Source of the DNA: Desarmillaria ectypa
Lineage: Eukaryota; Basidiomycota; Agaricomycetes; Agaricales; Physalacriaceae
Assembly (NCBI GenBank): GCA_030407005.1
Contig: JAUDYN010000001.1
Coordinates: forward strand, 4,278,001-4,342,000
DNA length: 64,000 nucleotides
Direction of reading: 5' to 3'
A model generated the notes under the pieces. It ran no database searches and was not told where the DNA came from. It was given only the letters and a program-made list of their open reading frames with translations. This document shows positions 46,819 to 55,321 of the stretch, in pieces; within the stretch, counting starts at the first letter, position 1; every line of letters begins with the position of its first letter. Made by a program: the position numbers and the translations under genes.

Positions 46819-47242
46819 TGTTATGCACCGACTTGGGCACGTGACTTTGGACAGTCAGCTGATCCTCTCTGGGCCATTACGCATTCGAACGATCACCCAA
46901 TTGAGAGAACTATGCTAATAGTCTTTAGTGTAGTGCGAGTAAGAGGTTTATAGTGTTAATTAAAACAAGAGATAGAGTACAACTGACTAGTTTACTCTGT
47001 TTATATAGTATTTCTATGGCGTGTATATTTAGGTGAAACACTACGGTCCATGCACTAACGGTGTCGAAGTAGGATGATCCGGGAGGATCATAGAACCAAT
47101 GGTAATCATCTGGGGTGACAGATGGTGAGAATGAGGGTGGTAGCCGGCGAATAGCTGGATACGAGTCGGTTTCTGGGCTAGATTAGATGGATGAGTCATG
47201 GATATGACTCGGATAAGATAAGATAACGGAAAAATCGTAACA
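46819..47242 (-). repeat. Left (3') LTR of the young element
   Basis: 424 bp, TGTTATGCACCGAC to AAAATCGTAACA. Same length as the other LTR, with only substitutions between them. Confidence 0.95.
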
Positions 47243-47255
47243 TTACCCTCTTGTT
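47243..47255 (-). other. Polypurine tract of the young element
   Basis: On the minus strand the 13 nt before the 3' LTR read AACAAGAGGGTAA. This purine-rich run is in the place where plus-strand DNA synthesis is primed. Confidence 0.5.
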
Positions 47256-47274
47256 AAAGCAGTCATCCCGACTG

Positions 47275-49041
47275 CTAAGGCTCTTCCAAAGGGGTGTCGT
47301 GTTGTGTTGCAATTTGACTGATCCAGTACTGATCAATCAACTTTTTCCATATTTCTTCGTCTGGATTGATAATCCATTTGACGCGTCCGTCTGTTCTTTT
47401 GGCGAGGTAGGCTACATCGCCATGTTCCGAATATTCGTGGTCCAGTATCTTGATCACTATTTTTCTGGTTGCGATTTTTGGAGTATATATGGCGCGGTTT
47501 ACGCTGGCCTGATACTCTTGGATTGCTTCCAAGGTGTTCTTCATTTCGTTCTCTCGGACCCATGAATTGTGTTCACGAGTCCATCCCTTCCATTTGACTA
47601 GGTAGTCCGTGACTTCCCTAGATGGTTGTCCTCGCTTGGACCGTACCTTTCTGGTATGCGAGTCCAAGACTTCTTCGATTTCGTATTCTTCCTGACCATC
47701 AACAAGGTCCAGAGGGGGAGGTGGCGGTTGTTCTTGGTTCGCAAATGAGGGTGCGACGTATGGAGTCAGTAGTTTCTCATTGAATCGGGGGTGGATCTTC
47801 CAGTGGGGAGGTAGTTTCAGCTTGTATGCTGACGCTCCCGACTTTTCAATGATTTCGAACGGTCCTGTTCGTTTATCATCAAGCTTCTTCTTTGGTCGTG
47901 GAAGGTGAAGGTTGGTAGTATCAAGCCATACCTTATTTCCAATCCGGTATTCTTGTTGAGTCTGCTTCTTCTTGTCGTATTGCACCTTCATTTGCTCCGC
48001 GGCTTTCTCCAATGCTTCATGGACCTCCTTATGGACTTTGGCCATAGTTTCCGTGAAGTCAACGGCTGCAGGATTTGCAAAACCGGTTTTCTGTATTGAC
48101 TCAGGAATGAGTTGGGGGTTTCGTCCGTATAGGACCATGAAAGGACTTTTGCCCGTGGCCGAGTGGACTCGGTTATTGTGGGCGAATTCGGCGAGGGGTA
48201 GCCATGCTACCCAGTCAGTCTGTCGGTGGTTGACAAAGATCCAGAGGTATTTTTCAACTTCCTGGTTGACTCTCTCTGTCTGTCCATCTGTCTGTGGGTG
48301 ATATGCCGTAGATGCATTCTGGGTGATGTTTAGCATTCGGTAGAGTTCCTTCATGAATGCTGAAATGAATTGGGGTCCTCTGTCAGAGATAACCACTTGC
48401 GGCATTCCATGCTTCGCATATACTTGATTGCGAAGTATTAACGCCCATCCTTCTGCAGATAGTTCCTCATTGCATGGAATCAAGAGAATGTTTTTGGAGA
48501 AATGGTCTACGATGACTAGTAGAGTGTCAAATCCATCTGACTCCGGGAGTCCGGTGACCATATCGACTGAGATATGCATCCATGGTGTATCAGGAATTGC
48601 ATTGGGATGAAGAGGGGCAGCCTTGGCCTGCATGTCGCTCTTCGTCCTTTGACAGGTTTCACATCCTTTGATGTAAGATTCCACGTCCTTCTTCATCTTC
48701 GGCCACCAATACTCACGAAGTATGAGTTCTTTGGTTTTGGCGATTCCAGGGTGTCCAGTGGTGATATGATCATGGAATTGTGCAATGATTTCACCGCGTA
48801 GCATCGAGTCATTGGGGACATAGACTTGTCCATCGTTCCACAGGATTTCGTTCTCCTGTGTGATTCCTCTTTCGTGGTTGAGGGACTTTTCGATTCCCTG
48901 ATCCCACTGCTCCTTCTGCTTTGTTGCGTCTCTTATACACGTGATTCTTTCTTCCGTGGTTGGTATTATCAAAGCGCGGAAGTGTTCCAGGGATAAAACA
49001 ACAATGTCTTTATTGTCTTCTTTTCCTTGATCATGATCGTC
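47275..49041 (-). pseudogene. Young element pol: integrase with chromodomain
   Basis: C-terminal part of pol after the TGA at 49,042. The zinc-binding HHCC region shows HDHITTGHPGIAKTKELILR and YIKGCETCQR. The DDE core shows HISVDMVTGLPES (D), VVISDRGPQFISAF (D) and YHPQTDGQTERVNQEVEKYL (E). After the GPFEIIEKSGASAYKLKLP module comes a chromodomain, from YEIEEVLDSHTRKVRSKRGQ through DYLVKWKGWTREHNSWVREN to LEAIQEYQ. Such domains steer integration to marked chromatin. A further ~75-residue tail (KILDHEYSEHGDVAYLAKR ... EEIWKKLIDQYW) follows, ending at 47,275. This 565-codon segment has no internal stop. It remains part of a single pol frame interrupted upstream. Confidence 0.93.
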
Positions 49042-50343
49042 TCATCTACTGAGAAGATCAGCCTTCTGATTAGCGGTTCCAGCTTTATGTTGAAGGATAA
49101 AGTGGTATTCCGCTAGTTCGGTAACCCACCGCACTTGTCGGCGATTCAACTTCTGGGGTTTCCGGAAGTACTGGAGATTCTGGTGGTCAGTCCAGATCTC
49201 AATGGTTTCTTTGGCGCCCATGAGATAATGATGCCATTCTTCTAATGCTAGCATGATAGCGAGCAATTCTTTGTCGTAGATCTCATAGTTGCGCTCGGTA
49301 ATGGTGAGCGCTTTTGACATGAAGGTGACTGGTCTCCATTTGCCTTCCTTTTCCTGGCTAAGTACGGCGCCGATGGCTCCGTCACTCGCATCTGCTTCTA
49401 CTCGGAACTTTCCATTGTCCGAAGGGATCATCAGAACTACATTTGTTGTCATCAGTTTCTTGATCTGATCAAATGCCTGTTCTTGTTCTGATCCCCAGGT
49501 CCAGTCTACTTTTCCGGTCAACTGGGTGAGGGGACGGACTATTTTAGAATAGTCCTTGATGAACTTTCGGTAAAAGTTCGTGAATCCTAAGAAGGATTGT
49601 AGTTCCTTCTTCTTCGTCGGGGTTGGCCATTCCGCTATTCCCGCTATTTTGACTGGGTCCATGCAAATGGCATTTTCGCTGATGATAACCCCAAGGTATT
49701 CAGTCTCGAGCACCTCAAACTCGCATTTCTCAGCTTTGAGGAACAACTTGTTTTCTCGAAGTCACTGGAGTACTTGTCGTACTATGTTCCGGTGTTCTGT
49801 CAAGGATTTCGTGAAAATGAGTATGTCGTCGAGGTAAATGGTGACCTTTCCTCTGGCGATCAAATCCTTGAATATGTCATTCATCATCCACTGGAATGTG
49901 GCTGGTGAATTTGTAAGCCTGAAGAACATTACTGTGGGTTCAAAGAGCCCTCGGTTAGTTCTGAACGTGGCTTTCTCTTCGTCTCCATCTCGAATGCGGA
50001 CATTGTTGTAACCCCATCGTACATCCAGCTTGGAGAAGTATTTGGCTCCTCGTAACTTGTCGATTAGCTCTGAGATGAGCGGGAGGGGATAACGATTTTT
50101 GATCATCATTTCATTCAGCTTTTGATAATCCTGAACTGGTCGTAGAGAGCCATCCTTTTTCTTGATGAAGAAGAAGGGAGAGGCGAACGGGGATTTCGAG
50201 GGACGGATGCATCCTGAGTTTAAGTTCTCATCTAAGAACTTATCCAATTGTTCCTGCTCATTGCGATTGAGCGGGTACACCTTGCAATCTAAGGTGGATT
50301 TCGCGTTGGGGATTAGCTCAATAGCATGGTCCCAGGGTCTTCA
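49042..50343 (-). pseudogene. Young element pol: reverse transcriptase and RNase H
   Basis: Reverse transcriptase palm and fingers: [59 protein letters not shown] (the usual [11 protein letters not shown]ly is Arg here) and the catalytic [11 protein letters not shown]. Downstream FLGFTNFYRKFIKDYSKIVR leads to RNase H with VEADASDGAIGAVLSQ, IYDKELLAIMLALEEWHHYL and IEIWTDHQNLQYFRKPQKLN. TGA codons at 49,762-49,764 and 49,042-49,044, and the one opening this part at 50,341-50,343, interrupt an otherwise continuous frame. Each can be made from CGA by one CpG transition. Confidence 0.92.
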
Positions 50344-52130
50344 TTCTGGTAACTCGTCAAAGCTTTCTTTAGAGAATAAATCTCTAAAGCTTTGATACTG
50401 AGGAGGCATGAGCTCCTCAAATGTCTGCTTTGGTTTTTCAGCATTAGCTGCAGCTGCTAACTCATTTGCATGATGGACGGCATGAAGGATGATTTCTTCT
50501 TGCATATTGATGGCAAGAATACTTTCTCCTTCCTCGAGCTCTTCATCCCATTGGTCTTCTTCATCCGCGTCTGGTAGGGTGAAGTAGTTCTGAACACAGT
50601 GACATCGTCCGAATGTCAAGGTTCCCGCCTTCCAGTTGATGAAAGGATTGTGGCGTTTAAGCCAGTCATGTCCCAAGTATATGGTTTTGGAACCTAAGTC
50701 TGTGACTGCGAGGTCTATGCGCTCGCTGTGTCCTCCAATTGTCATTCGTAGTTCTATGAACTCGATGACGTCCCCTACTTTATTGCGCGTTCCATCGGCA
50801 TTATAGACCGGTATAGGGGCTGCAGCCTTCCTGGTGTCTAACTGGTGTTGTTGGACGTATGTTCGGTTGATAGAGCTGCCCGTGCAACCACTGTCCAACA
50901 GTGCTTGGGTTGTCAATATCTTTTTCCCAGTACATGGGGAAAGTTGGATGTCTACCAAGAAGTCCTGACCAGAACTCTTGGTGCCACGAATATAACGAAT
51001 GGGTTCATGTAATTCATAGAGCTGTTCCCAGGCACTGCTTTCTCCCGTTTGTAAGCTTCGAATGAGCTCATCATCGATTTCTCCAAGTCGTTTGGGGTGT
51101 ACCCAAATGGAGAGAACTGCTTTGGCATTTGCCAAGTTCTTGGAGTCGCGTATAGCGCACATCGTCCAGTCAATTCTGAATGGTTTGAACCATTGGAATC
51201 TGTCCCGCTTCCCTGTGTATTCAGAAGACTTTTCCTGCTTCCCCGTACATTCGGAAGCGATTGATACCCCCTTGTTAGGATAGGTATCGGGTTCGACGCT
51301 TCCCCGTACGTTTGGAAGGTCAGGATTCTGTTTTTCCAGTGTTCTGCATATCGGGGTATTGGCTTTGGATTGGCTGTCTTGCCACATCCTAAAAGCCGTA
51401 TCATCTTCTTCGTCGGGTACTTCAACGACGGTAGTTCTGCTGAAATGCCCCCTTTTTACCACCTGGGCGCTAGCGGGATCCTGTCCCTTTTCCTCGGCTG
51501 GCACCACTCACGATGGAGTTTGAAGTTCCTTGGTCATTGACTCCCAGCTAGTGCCTAAGGTGACCTTTGCACGGTTGTTAACCCTGCAACTTACCGGCCT
51601 GGCTTGGTACTCAGCTTCGTCAAGTTTTCCACTCCCCAGACCGGTTCATCCGGGTAGAGCCTGGCCTTGGTTAGAGGCACTTTCCTGGTCCTCCGCCGAC
51701 CCTGGCGGAACTGGTGAGCTTGCCCCGCTGCTCGAAGTGGGTACTGGGACAGTCGGACTTCTGGGAGGCCCGAAGGAGTCCCGCCTACTGGTCCCTGCTC
51801 GTCGCTGTGCGCTCAGCGGCGTATCCAGTGAGCACTGCTCGTTGGACTTTGTTGCAGCACCAACACCACTTGGCAAGTCCCGCTCCAGTTTGTCGGAGGT
51901 TCGGGATTTGTCACTACAGATACTAGTGTCAGCGTCTTCTAGGAGTATGATGTACCTGTTTGTTCTTGATGATTCTTTCTTTGTCTTCGGCTTCGGTGAA
52001 GTCATAGTTGTATTTTTTGTATATAATTTTCTGTTCTTATAATAATTAGTCTGACCTGCGGAAGCCGAGGACACACCTTGAGACTTGGGCGTGCAAGGGG
52101 AATCGAACCCCTGACGCCCTACTCTTTTAC
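50344..52130 (-). pseudogene. Young element pol: N-terminal region and aspartic protease
   Basis: The pol frame begins without an ATG near the gag stop, reading GFDSPCTPKSQGVSSASAGQ then a Lys/Ser-rich stretch (MTSPKPKTKKESSRTNRYII). TGA codons lie at 51,646-51,648 and 51,508-51,510. The retropepsin region contains TTQALLDSGCTGSSINRTYV (DSG active-site loop) and later KTIYLGHDWLKRHNPFINWK, typical of Gypsy proteases. All pol pieces share one frame, which is -1 relative to the end of gag. Confidence 0.88.
52087..52130 (-). promoter_or_regulatory. Candidate -1 frameshift signal at the gag/pol junction (young)
   Basis: On the minus strand gag ends GTA AAA GAG TAG. The Lys codon can slip back one base onto another AAA. 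After a 5-nt spacer a hairpin follows: outer stem GGGCGT/ACGCCC, inner stem AGGGG/CCCCT, loop TTCGATT. The pol frame is open across the gag stop. The old element keeps the same slip sequence and an equivalent hairpin with different paired bases. The inner stem-loop has the sequence form of a tRNA T-arm. Confidence 0.7.
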
Positions 52131-54643
52131 CTCCTCGATCTTGGAGGTGCTTGGCACCACTGCGTCAGTGGGCCCCACATATCTTACTACATTCTTCTCT
52201 TTTCTCATAGGGCAATCCCTGCTCAGGTGACCCTTTTGGTCGCACCTGAAGCAGCGCCCCTCGGCTCGTTGCCAGTCTACTTCCATGGGCTTCCCCCCCC
52301 CCCCCCGTACGTCATCCACTTACCCGTTCCAGCATCCCGACTGGCTCCTCCACTCCCAGCACTCGGCTTTGGAGCCAAGGAACTTGTCGCCCCAGCGGTG
52401 TTCTTGCCGCTGGGTTGCTGTTGCTGGGGACGCGGGCCCTGCTTCTGGCCATCCCAAGGCATACTTGTGGTCTGGTCAAAGACCCATTTCCACTGATGCT
52501 CTTCATACATCCTAAGGATGTGTTCCTTCCATTCCGGGTATGAGCACAGAATGCTCACACCCATATTTGATATGAAGGTCGTGTACAAGCTAGGCACTCC
52601 TAGCCGTACTGCCTTCACCATCGCGCCGCGTTCTGCCTCGTCGGATCTCCGGCCCACCAATTTGGCTTCTTCTTCCAGCTTCTGGAAGTAATGGGAGGCG
52701 GGCTGTGCTCCCATGCGCAAGTCAAACATGCACTTCTCATGGATTTCCTCGATCACTGGATCTCGGAATTGTCGTGTGACTAGGTCGACGAAGTTGGCCC
52801 AGTCGGGGTATCGGAAGTGGGCGATGGTGCCATCAAAGGCATCGCCTACCCAGTATTCGGGTCTCTTGTAGACCCACTAATCCTTGGCGGCACCCTCGAA
52901 GTGGGATGTCGCGAATAGTACCAGGTGCAACGGCACCTGGAAATAGTGTCTAAACACTTCAAAATAAGCGATGCAATCGCCTATGAAGCGTTCAATATCA
53001 TCATGGTCCCCCTTGAATGGGGCGGGGACCTTGACGAGGGTCGGCTTGATGCCCAGGTAGGGGGCATCAGCAGCAGCATTCCTGACCGGATTCAGGATTG
53101 GGTCAGGTGGTCCCTGACCAGGGGGCGGTCTTGGGATCGAGAATCGATCTGGCCTGTACCCCAGGTAGCCTCTTGGCGGTCCCAGTGGTCTTCCCCTCTC
53201 CGGCTCCTTCTCACGCTCTTGGACTCGGAGGTAATCCGCCAATGTCTTGCGAGCGGCGTCCTCCTTGTCGAGCTCATCACGCATTTCTGCTATGCGCCGC
53301 TCTTGTTCCTGTAACTCAGTCCGCATCTGCTGCCGAGTTTCTTCTGCTGTGGCAGGGGTTCTTGATGCCCCTGCAGCGGCATTTCCTGCAGGGACTCCTT
53401 CTGTTTCCATTTCTTCTCCCGCCCCTGCAAAGAGAAGACTACCACCCTGATAGGGGTGGTATCCTTGGTGACACGCCCTATGATGAGGAGGCGAGTCAGG
53501 AAGTTGTCGTGGACTTATGACCGGGGTATCCGGTGGATGATCCGGATAAATTTCGTATTGAGGGTGGTGGTATCCCATCCCTCCGTAGTAACCTGTATCG
53601 TAGGTAAATGTATTGTATTGAGGCTCCTCCTCCTCAATCCTCTCGTGCCACCTCCAACCTCCAGAGATGCTGGAGGGTCCTGTCCAGCTCTCGTTGCTCC
53701 CGTGGGGTCCTGGGTAATAACCCTGGAAAACGATCCCCTGCGGAGGGGCGGAAGATTGACCAGTCACAATTGGCGCGAATCTGGTGATTGACGATGAGGG
53801 CCCTGGCATTGCTAGGGCCTTCCATTGGTACCCGGATGGGGTCGCCCCTGTTGAGGGCGAGCCACTCATCCATTTCCATTCTGGGTTCCTCCCAGAGATC
53901 ACGGGCTTCGACGTCCCTTTGTCAAATTTCCCATGCTGTGGACCGGTATGGACTGAATAGTCTCCGATTGACGTCGGAGAGTTCTGGCCAGATGTAATCG
54001 GGTCCATCTGGGTTGAAGGGGTCGTCGGGGGCTCAGGGAGCGGCTGGGACTGGGGCATTCTCTCCGACAATGTCGTCGTTGGACTCATCATCGGAGATTT
54101 CAATGACAGGGAGGGAGGAGAGGGAGAACTCTTCCTCGTCTGGCCACTGCTCATGGCCCCAGGGGCCGTAAGGGTGGTTTCGATCCATGCCGGGATCGTC
54201 GGGGTGTCGGGGTCCAGAGTACTCAGACCCGCTGCTGCTGTCGCTGTTGGGCGACGGGGAGTCGGACCTTCGCTGGGATATGCGAAGGGCGGGGGTTCTT
54301 GGATGAGAGGGGGGGCTGGGGTATGGGGGCGGGGGTTCATCCCCATCAGTCCATACGTTCCCCTCATGTTCCTCGGTCTCCTCGGGACCAGCTGCTGGTT
54401 GCTCCAGTGCAACGGTGGGTCATTCCATCCGGTGACGGAGGAGGACGGCTCTCGTGTTGTAAGCGCGAGTGGTTTGGGCAATCTGGGCCCGAAGTTCTGT
54501 GATCCCTGGAGACAGGGGCCGCGAGTTACTGCTCTCCTCGGAGGAGAAGGAAGGCCCGATGAAGAATCGGGCCCAGGGATGAATGAGTGGTAACTCTTCT
54601 CGTTCTCCCAGTCTTGCGGGGGATAGCCCCCAGGGAAGGTCAT
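52119..54643 (-). pseudogene. Young element gag (with zinc knuckle), frame broken
   Basis: The start at 54,643 gives MTFPGGYPPQDWENEKSYHS. A long Pro/Ser/Thr-rich region is followed by a charged coiled-coil stretch (EETRQQMRTELQEQERRIAE, then MRDELDKEDAARKTLADYL), and then the capsid-like region with VKVPAPFKGDHDDIERFIGD and YFEVFRHYFQVPLHLVLFAT. A TAG at 52,877-52,879 replaces a Trp codon, since the old copy has Trp there. The next part runs to a G-run (52,293-52,306 on plus as C) where the frame shifts. The last part has the CCHC knuckle CFRCDQKGHLSRDC and ends EEVKE-stop at 52,119-52,121. The order and content are those of Ty3/Gypsy gag, which packages the element RNA. Confidence 0.88.
52293..52306. 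repeat. C14 homopolymer in gag
   Basis: Fourteen consecutive C on the plus strand (G on the coding strand, a poly-Gly run). The gag frame changes across it, so either replication slippage or a sequencing length error could explain the break. Confidence 0.9.
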
Positions 54644-54833
54644 GGGTGATGGGTGGAGCGGGACGGGGTTCTGGTTCTGGTCTCTGGGGTTGCCTTCTTA
54701 ACAAGGCCCGGATTTCTTCCTCGTAGATAAGTATGGTGAGGGCCGTAAAGAAAGATAGTAATATGGCACCGCCAATGGCGATGCCGAGGGAAACGGTTCA
54801 GGGTTCTTGAGAATTTTTGTCTTCTCCAGACAT
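54420..54833 (-). CDS. Pre-gag ORF with one membrane helix (young element)
   Basis: ATG at 54,833 (MSGEDKNSQEP), then a TGA at 54,798-54,800, then a hydrophobic helix VSLGIAIGGAILLSFFTALT-ILIY followed by EEEIRALLRRQPQRPEPEPR and a proline/arginine-rich tail ending LLRHRME-stop at 54,420. It overlaps the first ~220 nt of gag in another frame. The old element has the corresponding ORF at the same place, with the same helix character and EEEI boundary and a TGA at the same codon. No standard Gypsy protein is expected here. The function is unknown. Either the TGA is recoded, or translation starts downstream, or both copies lost the codon separately. Confidence 0.55.
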
Positions 54834-54879
54834 GAGAAATTTCTTCTATACAGCTAGCGTACTGGAAGAAGAATGGATA

Positions 54880-54892
54880 ATCTCTTGTTTTA
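54880..54892 (-). other. Primer-binding site of the young element, self-priming type
   Basis: Directly next to the 5' LTR the minus strand reads TAAAACAAGAGAT. It is perfectly complementary over 13 nt to AUCUCUUGUUUUA in the LTR RNA (55,047-55,035). It does not start with the TGG expected of a tRNA-primed site. Confidence 0.75.
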
Positions 54893-55316
54893 TGTTATGC
54901 ACCGACTTGGGCACGTGACTTTGGACAGTCAGCTGATCCTCTCTGGGCCATTATGCATTCGAACGATCACCCAATTGAGAGAACTACGCTAATAGTCTTT
55001 AGTGTAGTGCGAGTAAGAGGTTTATAGTGTTAATTAAAACAAGAGATAGAGTACAACTGACTAGTTTACTCTGTTTATATAGTATTTCTATGGCGTGTAT
55101 ATTTAGGTGAAACACTACGGTCCATGCACTAACGGTGTCGAAGTAGGATGATCCGGGAGGATCATAGAACCAATGGTAATCGTCTGGGGTGACAGACAGT
55201 GAGAACGAGGGTGGTAGCCAGCGAATAGCTGGATACGAGTCAGTTTCTGGGCTAGATTAGATGGATGAGTCATGGATATGACTCGGATAAGATAAGATAA
55301 CAGAAAAATCGTAACA
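54893..55316 (-). repeat. Right (5') LTR of the young element
   Basis: 424 bp. In the transcribed direction it carries TATATAAA (55,081-55,074) and the predicted RNA start/self-primer site (55,047-55,035). Confidence 0.95.
55074..55081 (-). promoter_or_regulatory. TATA box in the young 5' LTR
   Basis: TATATAAA on the minus strand, 27 nt upstream of the predicted RNA start at 55,047. A copy is present in the 3' LTR at 47,000-47,007. Confidence 0.65.
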
Positions 55317-55321
55317 CTATG
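55317..55321. repeat. Target-site duplication CTATG (right) of the young element
   Basis: CTATG directly after ...ATCGTAACA. Old-element integrase sequence resumes here. Confidence 0.9.

Larger units (their letters stand above)
46819..55316 (-). mobile_element. Younger full-length Ty3/Gypsy chromovirus, 8,498 bp
   Basis: Two 424-bp LTRs (46,819-47,242 and 54,893-55,316) with TG..CA ends are flanked by CTATG (46,814-46,818 and 55,317-55,321). The minus-strand order is pre-gag membrane ORF, gag, protease, RT, RNase H, integrase and chromodomain, the chromovirus order. I count nine LTR-LTR differences (about 2%), all consistent with CpG decay. Five TGA codons interrupt pol, and one TAG plus a G-run shift interrupt gag, so this copy is not autonomous. 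It is nested in its relative in the same orientation. Confidence 0.96.

Noticed and set aside
52087..52119. A tRNA gene or tRNA 3' half, because of the T-arm-like GGGG-TTCGATT-CCCC
   Set aside because: No D-arm, anticodon arm or full acceptor is present. The sequence lies at the same gag/pol place in both elements and is translated in the pol frame, so it is a hairpin of the element.
47275..52130. UGA recoding (for example selenocysteine or readthrough) to explain five TGA codons in pol
   Set aside because: All TGA positions fit CGA decay. The old copy has CAA at one of them, and the element shows CpG transitions everywhere else, so mutation is the simpler explanation.
53098..54593. Long plus-strand frames across the young gag
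   Set aside because: They are antisense shadows of the proline/glycine-rich gag coding sequence, with no motifs of their own.
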